Below are positions 24,773 to 37,322 of a stretch of 64,000 nt of DNA, one piece after another. Below the pieces are notes generated by a model that made no database searches, had not been told where the DNA came from, and was given only the letters and a program-made list of their open reading frames with translations. The stretch comes from Certhia americana (lineage: Eukaryota; Chordata; Aves; Passeriformes; Certhiidae). Each line of letters opens with the position of its first letter. The stretch's first letter is position 1. The position numbers and the translations under genes were made by a program. Location: contig CM031866.1 in assembly GCA_018697195.1 (NCBI GenBank), forward strand, positions 8,776,854 to 8,840,853, given 5' to 3'.

Positions 24773-26443
24773 CTGTGGAGAAAAATAACCAGAAAGTTTT
24801 AAAATGAATGCAGGTGAAATTATATTATATAGCATAAACTGTATGAATGCACACAGCATTTTTAGGTAATGGCATATGAAATTATGTTTAAGGACTCATT
24901 GCAGAATTACTGTGTCATATACCAGAATTGTAACATACATAAAGGCAAATCCCCCTTAATCCCCCTCAGTGTCAGACAAAGGTGTCTCCAGGTTTCTCTG
25001 TCAAGGAGCTGTAATGCACTAAAATTTAATTAATTATCCTGGCTTTATTACCATATGTCTACTTGGACTTAAGGCAAAACTAGCAATATATTCATACTTG
25101 TGAGTCATTGAAAATTGCTTTACTTCTCTTAACAAATGAACTGCCATTATTTAAACACAGTAAGCAATCATAATTATATTACCTTTAATAAGAGTACAGG
25201 CAACAAAGTACCTCTTTTGTCGCTCTGTGGTCTCTCCAGATCAGTAACAACAGAGAAACCTACCTGGTGATCTCATGCATGTTGGCTGTGATAATTAATT
25301 AAATTACTGAAATGTACCCATTAAATGTTGTAAATCACACAGGACTTACTGCATTTTTACATTTTTATTTTTAATTACTTATCTGTATTACCTCATCAGA
25401 AATCAAAATGCAGCAAAGAAAGAAAACCTAAAGCAAGTGTATGTAAATACCTTCAATTAAAATAAAATAATTTAAAAGAAGAATAAAACCCTCGGGGTTT
25501 TTTTGTACCTTTTTAGCTCATAAAACTACAGTATAAAAATGAAGTCCATATTTGTTACTTGGTTTTGAATAACTTTCAAAGCTCTTACAGATCTGGGATT
25601 TGGACAAAGGGTTTAAGATAGCCAATTCATTGAAGATCTGGCCTCCAAATTAGTGTCTGACAAAACCTTTTACCTAAGACAAAGCATGATACATGAAACT
25701 AGACCCAAAAGGAAAACTTTTGATAAGTATCAGAAAATAAACCCAAGGATTTAAACAGAAAGAACAATCTACAGTCTTAGGGGGAGCTTTTGCTACTAAT
25801 GAAGTACAGTCTATCAAAGCTGCTGATCTGTTTTTGAAAATTTTTGTGATAGAAATTGGTATGCCCTGCTTTTTATCAGTAAATGTACTTCAGTTAAGCT
25901 TATACTTAAAATTTAGCCTGCCAAGATTTTAGAATAAAGACCTTCCTCTAATCCCAGGGAAAGGTAATGGGAATTCTGCTGAAAATCTGTACTGGAACTG
26001 TTCAGGAATAAAACCTCCCCAATCACATGGATCTGTATCAACTGATCAAATCAAGACCAGCATGTTGCCTCTGTGGGTAGTTTGCCATAATAGGAATTTG
26101 AATCCCCATAAAAAAAAAGAATTTGATTTGTATAACTTTTCTATTACTGAATAAAGGAAGTCTTTAAAAATTATGCTGTATTGTCATTATACCATACCAA
26201 AGATATATAATCTTCACTTATGTCCACTGGGAATTTGCAGGAAATAGTGCATGATGAAACAGAAGATATATAAGATGCATACAGAACTAGAAATGACAAT
26301 GAGAAGATGTCAAACATCTGACATTGAAAATAGAATTAGTTCAGTTTTAAAAGCACAGGTAGAGAACTTAAGGATCTGATTACAGGATGACATTTAAGTC
26401 ATTTTTCAGCAACTTCAGTTTATGAGCTCTTGCATTTACTGAC
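24773..26443 (-). other. PDE8A: PDE8A intron
   Basis: This is a very AT-rich 1.7-kb intron with no recognised element. Confidence 0.8.
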
Positions 26444-26579
26444 CTTTTATGGGTGGCAGCCTCAAGTTCAAAGATATCAAAATCCCACTGTTCCTCATTT
26501 TCCATTGCCTGTGTTATCCGTGGGGGTATGTCATTGAGAGAGATTGGAGAGCTCAGACTGCCAGCGACCTGATGAGTTT
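26444..26579 (-). CDS. PDE8A: PDE8A exon: start of catalytic domain
   Basis: The donor is GTCAGTAAAT. It encodes THQVAGSLSSPISLNDIPPR and ENEEQWDFDIFELEAATH. I chose the acceptor at CTCAAAAG (exon from 26579), although a cleaner CAG lies at 26569. The upstream exon leaves one base over, and only the start at 26579 supplies the two bases needed to keep frame. It also gives a length that lines up with known PDE8A. The acceptor is unusually purine-rich. Confidence 0.85.
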
Positions 26580-26849
26580 CTTTTGAGGAATACAGTTATT
26601 ACTATATGTATTTATTAACAGTATATCAAGCAGTATGTTTAATAGTGAGATACAATTTTACTGAATGACCATGATTTCTCTTCTGTAGTAACACCCAGCT
26701 CTAGCAGCAGTAATGCTGCAGAAAATGCTTATTAAAAAAAACCCAAACAAAAAAAAATGCTCATAAAAAAGGACATCTAATCACATTTCCTGTTTCTTAA
26801 ATTTCTGAACATGTTTTAGCATCTCAGTAGCTGCCAAATTTAAACTTAC

Positions 26850-26898
26850 GTTTTGCTGACAATATGTATTCGTTCCCTGATAATCTTCGCAAACCATC
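26850..26898 (-). CDS. PDE8A: PDE8A 49-bp microexon: RRLSGNEY segment
   Basis: The acceptor is TTTAACAG and the donor GTAAGTTTA. It encodes DGLRRLSGNEYILSAK plus one base. In human PDE8A the RRLSGNEYVLST segment is, from memory, the reported binding site for RAF1, and it is nearly unchanged here. The exon is too short to show up as an open frame and was found by phase and conservation. Confidence 0.9.
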
Positions 26899-29250
26899 CT
26901 GTTAAATAAAAGTTGCAAGTTAAATGGAGGGTATTGCACAATAGTTCTAGGAGATGATGACACCAAGCAGTAGCACAACAACTTCAAAGAAACCTGAGTG
27001 CAGCCTGTCACACTCATCAGAGCTGCCTCTCCCTCATTGTTCATACTGTTCAGATTCACCTGGTTTACATACAGCGCGTGAGAGATGAGGAACTGCAGGC
27101 TAGGGGATACAATATGGACTCAGATAGGTAAAAACTCAGTTTTATCAGGTGCAGATGGAGGTCTAGAATTGCAGCTACACATCTGTCTTTGTCTGGCCAA
27201 CATACAAACCAGTTGTGGGTCTGTTCCTCAAAGCAGACACGGTGTGTCCACACACTTCCCACCAACAAGCAAAGGTGGTGGTGGGAGGGAGTGGATGGAG
27301 ACATTCCCCTGCTCTCCTGCCCTGCTATTGGCAGATCCAGTCACCTCAGCACCATAAGAATGTCATGAATGCAGAGGAAAAAATTACTCTGAGGCTTCTT
27401 TTCTAGCACACAGAACGTATGCTTGTTTATTCTTCAGTTCGGTGCCTCCTAGGCTTAATTCTGGCATGATGCCTAGATGTGAACACTGAGATGATGGATT
27501 AAAACTAACAGAATTATGTACTTAATATTTACTTTTCGTTTTATAATTCTAAATGCTGTGGCCCAAATCCTGCTTGTTCTTTTGAGGTGACAGCTGTTAG
27601 CTCATGTTTAGCATATGATGTAAAAGAAGTGTTTAAAAAAATATTTCTGAATGCGCCTTACTAAAAATTTTATTCACATCAAGTACAGCAGAAATAAATG
27701 TGGATCCTGTATCTGAACATGGAATACCTGCTCTTAAAAGAGATGGTATCTAATTTTTATTTTCACATTTGTAAGTAAATGAGTCTGGAGTTTTGTGATT
27801 TAAAAGGAAAGGAAGTACAACAGTGGCTGTTCAATAGAACTGTTATGACACAAATATTTAGGTCACCAGATGCTGCCTATAATTCAGAATCAACGATTAG
27901 TCTTTAAGAGTAGAAATAGCAGGTGAAATTGTATCTGGTAAATCTATCTTTGAACTCTAAATGCCCTTCCTGCTTGAGAGTTCAAATCCAATAACATATT
28001 ACTTGTTTCCTTCTCAGACATAACTTCTGAATGCAAATGGAACAATGTAATTCTCTTCTGGGCAGACCCTTTGATGGAAAAATGTTTCTCTCCGATAACT
28101 TTAAAACTCATACCATACTACATGCTCTGAAATTATTTTTCTCAGCTTTTCTTATTGCTCCATAAAAGAACCTTGGGTTTATTTTTAGTAAGGATTTTAT
28201 ATTTTGCAATATTGGTATCTTCCTGTTCATGGACCAAGTACAATCAGAATACAAATACACGTAAGAATAAACAATCCACAAAAAGGAGAAAACAGTTGAG
28301 TTTATGGACTCCTATGTATTCAGCAGGAGAAAAGATTCACTTCAAGACTAATGATTATATGTATCAATATTCTTCCTATATTTTTATAGTTAAGGTAGCA
28401 AAAAATTTTGTCGACTCAGTTAGTAAAGGCAACCTAATATGAACTATTCAGGTCTTTTCCTGGAATTCTGGGAGTCTCCCACATGTTTCTCCTGATCAGA
28501 TATTGCTGTGATATTTTTAAAGGTAAAAATACACATGAACTATTTGAAGATTCTGATACATATGCAAAGGTGTCGGGATAGTTCCTGAGACAGCTCCGAA
28601 AAGCCCACATTTTGTGAGCCTTCTTGCACCCAAACCACCATCAATCTTTTTCCTGATGTAGCCTTTCATATGCAACCTACAGACTAAAGAGAACACAAAT
28701 CCTTAGGGCACGGTAACATTCAACTAAATTCATCTCGTTACCATCAGAAGGGTCGGACTCCAAGTTCTGAAGGTTTGAGTTCAGCTCTTGCTTCACTATG
28801 TGCCCTTTGTTCAACTTTGGGTACTATGCTACAGGTACAAATATAACCCAAGAAACAGCAACAAAAATATGTATTTTGCATTTTTTTGATAGACTGAAAA
28901 ACCTCCCAAAACCATGTCATTCTAATCCTCATTAATAAATACAAGTATCTGGTTCTCTTTCTTTCTTCCTCTCTCTCTATACCTTACTCAAACGAATCAC
29001 ATTGAAAAAAGAATTTGTTTTTACTTTCCATTTCTAGCTAATGTTTTAAAGGGGCTGGTCAATTTTCTTCCCATTTTCAGAGCTACATTAGTCAAGTAGG
29101 GGGAGAAAGTCCACAAAAAGGCATGTGCAGTTTTTCCTGAAAATTTGGCATTGTAGAGGCAGAGCACATGGCAGATGATAAAGATCAAGTAACTGGGAAA
29201 ATCAAGCAGCAAACATTAATCAAGAACTCTTTGTGGCTGTAAGCACTTAC
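26899..29250 (-). other. PDE8A: PDE8A intron
   Basis: This 2.35-kb intron is AT-rich, with no recognised gene or repeat. Confidence 0.8.
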
Positions 29251-29415
29251 TGTCATTAACCCTCCAACAAGGTCACTTGTGTGTGGATCCTCATCTTTTG
29301 TCCCCAGTTGTGGAGAGTACAATTCAGTGGTTCTTAAAATCTCCAAAGCCCGGTCTAAAGCTTCTGCAACTGGCATGGGACTGCTCTCTTGTGCAGCATT
29401 GATGATGTTTATTAC
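29251..29415 (-). CDS. PDE8A: PDE8A exon: conserved linker helix
   Basis: This exon has 55 full codons between a CTACCTTAG acceptor and a GTAAGTGC donor. It encodes VINIINAAQESSPMPVAEAL and EILRTTELYSPQLGTKDEDP and ends LVGGLMT. The segment lies between the PAS domain and catalytic core and is conserved across PDE8 proteins. Confidence 0.97.
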
Positions 29416-29973
29416 CTAAGGTAGCATCAGACATATTGTGAACTTAGAAGTGATTTTGCAAAAAACAGACACACTCATTAATCACTGTGGAAAACCCAGG
29501 AAAATACCAAGATCTAAAACTTTAATCCATATGGGGGAAAATCAAAATGAAAGGGATGTTACCGAAACACTGCTGTTTGCTCTGTGAATAAGATTGTGGC
29601 CTTAAAGACATCTTATTAATGACTTTCCCTTTCAAGGCCCTGCTTCAAAATGTCTCTGAATGGATTTAATGTAACTTTCTCCCACTTGCCTCTCACAATT
29701 TGTTAAAGAGCTCATTTTTGACAAATCCTTGAATGGTTTCAGAAAGCAGCTGATGATGCACAAGTAAGAAGGAGGAATTCCAGTCCTTCCTCCTTAAAAA
29801 GGATCATGTGATGGTTGACCCCATGGATGACACTCTACCAAGCAGGTTTGGGAGATCTTTGTTCAGGGTATCTGCCTTTCTGAAGCTACAGCAGTGGGTA
29901 GGTGGTGCAGGGGAAGTTGCTGCACCAGAGGCTCATGCCCCAGTGCTGCAGCACAGCACAGCTGTGACATTAC

Positions 29974-30044
29974 CTTGGTGATGGGAGCCTCGATTGTCAT
30001 GGAATGGACCCTGGCCATGGAGGAGCGGCGCCGCTGGGAGCTGC
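29974..30044 (-). CDS. PDE8A: PDE8A exon: protein kinase A site
   Basis: The donor is GTAATG. It encodes SSQRRRSSMARVHSMTIEAP then ITK. RRRS is an RRxS protein kinase A site; in mammals the equivalent serine is phosphorylated and raises activity. Two acceptors lie 4 bp apart (CACACAG then GCAG). Only the upstream one (exon from 30044) keeps the frame with the preceding exon. Confidence 0.92.
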
Positions 30045-30987
30045 CTGTGTGCAGAACAGAGCAGAATTTGTACCCTGACTGCAGACAAGGCCCCACGGGA
30101 GGGTCAGCCAGGAACTCCCGAGGCCTTTTCTGCACTGCTTACCCTGCTTTGCCTTTCAGAGGCAATCTACTGAAGAATGCACAAGGGCAAAGAGATGCTG
30201 GCTGAACCATAATGTCCCTGATTAGAGATAAGTGGCTGTAACAGCCTGGCAAAATCATGGTTTTGCTTTATTATTTTAACTAATTAAAATATACAGTTAC
30301 AAACTCAGTTAAAAGACTAACAGATGTGTGTGTATAAACTGGCAGGCACAGACAGGTAACCACTGAATTTAGATTATTACAGGATGTATCTACTCTTGCT
30401 GCCTGATGCAATATGACAAGTCATAATGAGTCAGCTTCCAAGCTGAGGTAAATCACTGAAGCTCTTTTGAAGTGGGTACCCTATGCCAAATAAAAACAGC
30501 AGAGGTTCTAGCCTATTAATCATTAGAAATCTAAAAACAAATGTTTTATATTGGCCAGCAATTTTGGTTCTACAGAAAATAGGTCAAGAAGAGATTTTTC
30601 TGGATATTGTGCTACCTATAAAATGCAGACACATCTCTGTTACTCAGTGTGCTCTTAAGAAGAGTCAATGCTATATTTGCTATACTGGAACATAGCTGTA
30701 TTCTCACTGTCACAGACATGCTTCACTAGTGTATGCTGCCTAGATTGTGATGAGGTATGATTTAACAAAAGCATGTAAGTGCCAGCAAGAGTTTTGAGTA
30801 TGTGACTCATCTATCAAGTTTTGGGTGATCTAAACAGAGCAAAATACAACCCAGTGAAAGAAAGCAAAATTAAGTAAAAAATATCTTCATATCTTTATCA
30901 AGGGAAGAAGCAAGAAATGTAATACTTTGTGTACTGGGTTTGCATGATAACTCAGCCAGACCCAACACAACAAGTTGTTTCACATAC

Positions 30988-31065
30988 CATCACTCCCACG
31001 TGATGTTGTGGATCTGACATCCAAGGAGCCTTTCCTCATGTCTTTGTGTCTGCAAGTCTGACTAT
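30988..31065 (-). CDS. PDE8A: PDE8A exon: linker after PAS domain
   Basis: The acceptor is TTCTTCACAG and the donor GTATGTG. Two bases complete Asp, then SQTCRHKDMRKGSLDV and RSTTSRGSD follow, with one base carried out. This is a basic, serine-rich, poorly structured linker that varies between species. Confidence 0.92.
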
Positions 31066-31481
31066 CTGTGAAGAAAATGATATTGCATAATGACACAAAG
31101 TTTTGCCTAAGATATATATTAAAGGAAATGAAGCTCAGAAAAGCCTGGCAGCAGCTGATTGACATTGACCTCAACACTTCAGCAGATGAGAGCTGATGAA
31201 AGCTGTCTTTTAAAGCTCTTGCCCTATTACACTGTCCTGAACCCAGTCAAGTTCTCAGGGAGAACATTCCTAAATGTCTGTGCAGAAGGAAACCACGTGG
31301 AGAGAAAAGCTCCTCTCTTGCCACTCTGACACAATTGCAGTTGTGAACACAACTTGTGCAGCACACCTGAGTTGACTCCACCAGGAGCTGGTGGGCCAAA
31401 GCAGAGTACGTGCCAGCAAAGAGGGCATTGCATCCCAGGCTCCTTATGGACTCCAAGATTCAGCTTGGGCTGAGGCCAAGT

Positions 31482-31523
31482 TAACGAGTACCTGCAGCAT
31501 GCTAACGAGTACCTGCAGCATGC
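31482..31523. repeat. Tandem duplication, two exact 21-bp units
   Basis: The unit TAACGAGTACC...GCATGC occurs twice head to tail with no mismatch, in a PDE8A intron. It looks like a recent replication-slippage duplication. Confidence 0.95.
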
Positions 31524-32007
31524 ATGCCAAGGATGTTCTGACTGAAGTGCTGATATGTGGGATGAGGGTGGATGATCATGTTGGTCATCCTCCTTTCCAC
31601 CCACATGCAAATTCCCCACAATGCAGCTCAAAGCAATGCAGATACAGGTGCTATGTGCTACAGAGCAGGCACAGCAACACCATGACATGACAGCATCCTT
31701 CTCATTTCTAATTCTGTTACAGGGATCCACCACCTACAACTGAATTGAGGCACTGATTCCAGCAATACCAACTCGAGGCCCTGTGAGCATTTTCAAAGGT
31801 GGGTTGCTTTATGTCACCTCTAAAGCGAGGCAGGTAGAGAGAGGCCTTGTATTTACTTTCCTGCCTTTTGAGTTGGATTCCCAGCTTATCACTAGGTAAA
31901 AAGGACTGTTCTGTGAATCTGCGTTTTCAGTCAAATAACTAAAAGTGGCATTTATTCTCTCCCCAGGTATGTTCTCCCCTTCTTGGGACAGAAGAGACGT
32001 GTCGTAC

Positions 32008-32050
32008 CTGTCTGAGATTCAGCCTGAATACATTCACATGTCTTCTCCAC
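32008..32050 (-). CDS. PDE8A: PDE8A 43-bp exon in linker
   Basis: The acceptor is AATTGTAG and the donor GTACGACA. It encodes VEKTCECIQAESQT plus one base. The phase agrees on both sides and the position matches the variable linker of PDE8A. This is the weakest-conserved exon in the gene. Confidence 0.82.
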
Positions 32051-32150
32051 CTACAATTCAGTATGAGAAATCCAGTTAGTCAGAACTTTGCCATTATTCT
32101 GTTACACTTAGGGCTCAAACTGAAGTGAGCATAGCACCATTTTCACTTAC

Positions 32151-32202
32151 CTTATTGTTGTCATTGCACAGTCTACTAATTGACACATAGTGTCTAATCT
32201 TT
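32151..32202 (-). CDS. PDE8A: PDE8A 52-bp exon: end of PAS domain
   Basis: The acceptor is TTGCCTACAG and the donor GTAAGTGAA. One base completes glycine, then KIRHYVSISRLCNDNNK follows. The segment forms the last strand of the PAS fold and the start of the linker. Confidence 0.93.
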
Positions 32203-32785
32203 CTGTAGGCAAAAAACAACGTGTTAATTCCCATCCAAACTGCAGCTCTAATTCAATGCTGATACTTTGGGTGCTCCAAAGGCTCGATTTGGGGACTAAG
32301 TAGAAGTTGCATAAAAATCTAGACATGCTTGAATCTTGCCCATGATCAAAGCACGCAGTGAGCTCATCCCATAACAGCCCTTGGCAGCAGCCATGAAAGG
32401 AGCACAGAAAAGTGAGTATGGAAGGACACAATACAGGTGCTCAGTGAAACAGGATGTTGGTCCTGGTGACACCAACATGAAGCACAGAAAGACAGGAGGG
32501 TGCACTTGCACTTCGGGAGAATTAAAAGAGTCATAGTCACAAGGGAACACATCTGCATCTCTGGCTCCTTTTGGGGGAGAATTAGGAGAACTTCACTTTC
32601 CCTACACACAGCATGTAAACTTGATTTTGCTCCAAGGAATTAAGCACAGAAATCTGAGGCACCTTCCCTTGCATAAGCTTCCATTATTATCAGTAGCAGG
32701 ATAATCCAGTATCTGCTGAAGGCAACGGAACTCTAAACTGAGCCTTCATTCAGACACCAATCATGACTTTAGCTTTCACACTTAC

Positions 32786-32874
32786 CCTCCCTGTCCAATG
32801 ACAGGCAGTATCTTCACATTTTGTTGTATGCTATCTCCATTTTTCTTTTTCGCATAGTACATTCCTTGCCACTC
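32786..32874 (-). CDS. PDE8A: PDE8A exon: PAS domain, C-terminal half
   Basis: The acceptor is TTTTTTCAG and the donor GTAAGTGTG. It encodes [20 protein letters not shown] then [10 protein letters not shown]. This is the PAC-like half of the PAS domain. Conservation with mammalian PDE8A is high. Confidence 0.97.
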
Positions 32875-35800
32875 CTGAAAAAATAATTCAAATGGAAGTT
32901 CAGATAAAACATGAAAAGAAGCTGTAGCTTCATACCTTCTTTCACTGAAAGCTGTCTCACAATACAAAATCAGGCAGGATGTGTTAAAATGTGCTCAAAC
33001 CCTCAAATTTCTCCCCTGTAAGTAACCTGTAGGCCACTGTGTTGCTACCAATTCATGGACAACTTCCAGAGGAGCAGCCTGGGAATACTCTGATGGCAAC
33101 AGCTGGACCTCAGGTGCTGTGGGAATTAGCTGCCTTCCCTTCCCCATCCTACCTCAATGGTGTTGCAGGTCATTTTGGGGAGAGCAACCCCATGGGAGGA
33201 GGAGCTCAGACCAGCCTCTGCCTGGAGCAGAGTCTCCTGGGGCTGCAGATGTGGGTCCCCCCAGGGACCCAGGACAGGAAGGTCACTGCAAACTCTTACA
33301 CCACCCTGATCACCTTCCCTGCTGGATACACCATCTCTCCTGCATGGCTGGGATGTCTTATCACTGGTTAACATTAAATGTATCTGTGACTAAAGGTGCT
33401 TCGGTATCCCAGAGCATTTACTTTCCATACTGTCAGTTTACTCTCAAAGGCAACAGAGATCTATTCTGTTTCTTTTAAAGTAGAAGAGAGCCCAGTAGAA
33501 TAGCTTCTGGATTCTGCCTCCCCTCTAAAAGCACTCTAGTTTTAGGATTGCCTGTGGGTTTCCATCCCTAGAATAGCTGTTGGTGGTCTTTTTTAACAGA
33601 TGCATATTTTGAGCTGGGCATTTACTACATACCAAGCAATTAATGAATAATTGAATCCATCGTGCATGTTCACTTAACACAAACTGCTCAGGCCAATTGC
33701 TGTATTTCAGCTGAGTTCAACAAACTGTAGATCAGATCTTATGTATGCGAAAATACCCTCATGAGGTGCACAATATGTATTTATTTATGTAAGACTGACA
33801 GATTTCACAGTCAAGCAGGCCAGAACACAGGTACAGAGAAAATAGCTCTACATTTATGTTGATGGAGCCAGCAAATAAAGACTCCAGCCCACACAGAACT
33901 GCATGGTGACAGGCTGTACAGAAAAAGATATGAAAGACTTTTCTGAGGATCTGTCAGAGAAAAGAACTGTGCATAACAAACTGTGTAGTGAGTATAATAT
34001 CTTCTGTGAGCTGCTTGAGGAATACAAATGAAGATAAAGCAAGCACCACGAAATTCAATGCTCTCATAATTAGAGGTATGCATATCAATAGTTTCCTGAC
34101 AACCAGGATGAGATAGAGATGAGTAGTTGATCTCTAACCCAGGTAATAAACCCAGGATGTGCACAAAGGGGTGAAGTCATAAACTACAGATTGGATAATT
34201 CCCTCATTGAAAGTGCATCCTTTTCAAGGCAGGCTATTCAGTAATGTGTTCTTCTTAGTCAACAGATCGATTTTTCAACTTGTGAATTTCTAAAACCTGT
34301 GAAACTGTGGCAGGAAATGTGTGAGGGAAAAGGTCAGTGCAATTCTGAGAAACAGGAGGTCCAAGACAAACTCCTGCTGGTAGGTGAAGTTCTCTCAGGG
34401 ATGTCACTTAAACGTATTTTAAGAACACCATATGCTCTCTCCCAGAGGCTCTGTCAGCAATCCAGCAGAGAACAGCTATTCCCAAGATGTGCTGTCAGTC
34501 AAGCCCATGGCTATGTCTGCACTGGAGCCACACAAGCCACCTGTGACCAGGTCCTGCTGTGGGGAGTGCTGGGATAAAACAAGAGTAAACACCACACACA
34601 GCAAACCCCACAGTGTCACAGAGTGAAGCAATGCTGGGGTTTCAACCACCACAAAGAAGGCCAAGGCACACATCTATGAGCACTCTCACAGGCACAGTGA
34701 GGAACCCCCCAGTTCAGCCTTCCTTTTAGACTGGGGCTTCTTGCACTAGACAGCGAAATTCAGCAAACTGCTTACAGAAAGCAGAGCAAACCGAAATGAA
34801 CACAAGGTGTTGTGAACACAAGCTCACAGAACTGAAGGCTGAGCTAGGAAGGTGCTGCCATGGACCTCTATGACAGAGTGATAAAGTGATTTCTGCCCCC
34901 TCTGGAAAGACCCTGCAAACAGCTCCCAAAGAGTGAGAACAATTGTGTGTCTCATCTGCTTTAGCAGTAGCTGTTCATCTCTCTTTGGAAAAAGCAAAAC
35001 TAAGAGAACGCTGCAGAGATCAGAGGCACCAAGAATTCAAGTTACAATTGCACATTTCATCTTAATGGATGCAATTTGAATCATGAAACAGAAGAACGAA
35101 GAAAAGCACAACTCTTTTTAACTCCTCAAGTAAGGATAGGTGAACATTTCAGTAACATTGGCTTCTAGCAAATTACAGCCAGCTGTAGTAACAAAAAATT
35201 AACTTTCAGAGATATGGTTTTTGCTAAGAGAAACAACATCCTGACCCAAAAATCCCTATGTACCTTACAATTTCCAATTTTTGAGTATAACACCTATGAA
35301 CTTCTGTATAAATATACTGAACTTGCCCACAGCACTATGCTTGTCAGCACAAGAGGTGAAATGCTGCAAGAGTCCATCTTCCTAAATTCCATTTAAAGAC
35401 AAGATAAATTTCATGCAGCTTAGATTTTTCCAAAGATCAGAAAAATTTGCTTTCTATTATTTTTATTACTTGGTTAGTATAGTACCACATTTGTTCAAAA
35501 CAGAAAAGTCAAAACTGTTGACAGGAGATCATCACAGCAGCAGACAGTTTCCTTTTTTTCTGATGTGCTGTAACCTACAGTAGCCAAAATGCAGCCTATT
35601 ATTGTGAGAAGCATTCTTCTAAATTTTAGGATCTAAAGAAATCACAAGCCTGTAAACTACACACAGACCATGTCAGAATGATCCAGATAGTCACCTCTGA
35701 AAATGCTGTAATACCTTGACACAAACGATTTCAAAACTTGGAGTATTTCAAAGGTTGTTTCTCACAGTTAACATCTACTTGCAAACGATTCTTGTAATAT

Positions 35801-37184
35801 TTTAATTGGCAATTCATTTTTATATCAATATACAAATGTAAGACTGCATAGATAACTTATAAAATGTTCCAGAGGGAAACACAGAACAACTGCAAACAGA
35901 ATATATCCACCTAGAACAGCTTAAGCTGTTCCAGATGGAAAGGTTTAAGTGGGCAGTATTTCATTAGCCCTCACTGTTGAAGCCACAGTCAGGAGTGAAA
36001 CTAGTACAAGGAAGGAGATGAATTAGATTTAGATTTCTATCATTCACAGAGTAAAATATATTTGCATTATTAATGACATTTTTATCAGCTCACTAAAATA
36101 TTATAAATTTTATCACTTTGCCTTGAAGATTGATGGTATCGGTTTAAAGCCTGACACATCTAATGTATTTGAATTATAACTTAATAAATACTCCCTCCTA
36201 ACATCAGTTCTGTACTACACACATTTACTGAAATAACTTCAGTCAGGCAACAGAGGTGTGAAGCACCATAATCCAAACTACTGTCTATTGCTGGGATCTC
36301 TTCCAACAGGCCAACACACATAGAAATGAATGACAATCTCCTTGGAATGCACATGGAATTTGCACTCAGCTTTTGCCACTGAGTGCTGTGTCAGGACCCT
36401 GACCTACAGCGCATGACTCACCACAACTTTGAATTTGTGCTTTTGCATCCCTGTCTAGATCCAGAGTGCCACAATTGACTTTTGGATCTCCCTGCTCTGT
36501 GCCAATGCTGTGCCACTTCCCATGGACAGTGCCCAGGACCCAGCCAGCTCTCCTGGGCATGGAGCATCATCAAACACACCCCTTCCCAAACCTCTCTGAG
36601 CAGCCTCAGGATCACAGTGCAAGGCACTGTGCCATGTTCAATGACGTCAGAAACCAGCTCATCTCGATGCAGTGAACATTTCTCATGGAAATCCATTAGA
36701 CAGCTCCCATGCCATTAGAGAATTAAACAGATTGGCAGCTGGCAGCTGACACTGCCTATCACTTTCAAGTGATATTGCAAATGTCTCCTTGGTATTTTTA
36801 CATTCTGAACTTGCAAATCAGCTTCCACATTTCATGGTGAAATTCTTCAATATGGTACTTTTCTCATTTACATAGCACCAGATAACATGTGCATCCATCT
36901 CATTTTCCTTTGGTACTCCCACACCATTTGCTATGAACAGCATAAATTATAAAGAAACGCAGCGAATCACTTATTTTTTTAAAACAAGTACCTCTACCAA
37001 GCAAGAAAAGAGAAAGAAAGAAAGATGACCTTAAAAAATGAACGATTTTTTACTTCCTGTTCTTGTTTTAAGCATGTTGCAAATGCTATGTGTCTGTGAA
37101 GCTGCAAGTCACAATGTGTATCACTGCTGGACTATAGTAAGTTTTACACGTAGCAAATAAAAGTGATACAATGCCATTACTCAC
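32875..37184 (-). other. PDE8A: PDE8A intron (4.3 kb)
   Basis: No exon is supported here. A GC-richer patch around 33050-33370 has open frames on both strands but no splice or homology support. Confidence 0.75.
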
Positions 37185-37322
37185 CTTTCCTATCTTTATG
37201 CAGGAATTAATAGTATCTAGGAAATCAGCTTTTTTTTCATTTATAGGCACTTCTGTTAATTCCTTTTCTATTAGTTCACCTATTTGATAGCCCATCATTG
37301 TTTCAAAAGCAGGATTGACGTA
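37185..37322 (-). CDS. PDE8A: PDE8A exon: PAS domain, central part
   Basis: This exon has 46 full codons, a TTATTTCACAG acceptor and a GTGAGTAATG donor. It encodes [20 protein letters not shown] and the segment [28 protein letters not shown] is the typical PAS core motif. PAS domains bind small ligands or protein partners. Confidence 0.97.

Noticed and set aside
31227..31733. 168-codon minus-strand frame
   Set aside because: It lies in a PDE8A intron between two well-defined exons and includes the 21-bp tandem duplication; no homology.
33039..33478. Open frames in a GC-richer patch of a PDE8A intron
   Set aside because: Frames are open on both strands and lack splice sites or recognisable domains; possibly an old repeat I cannot name.
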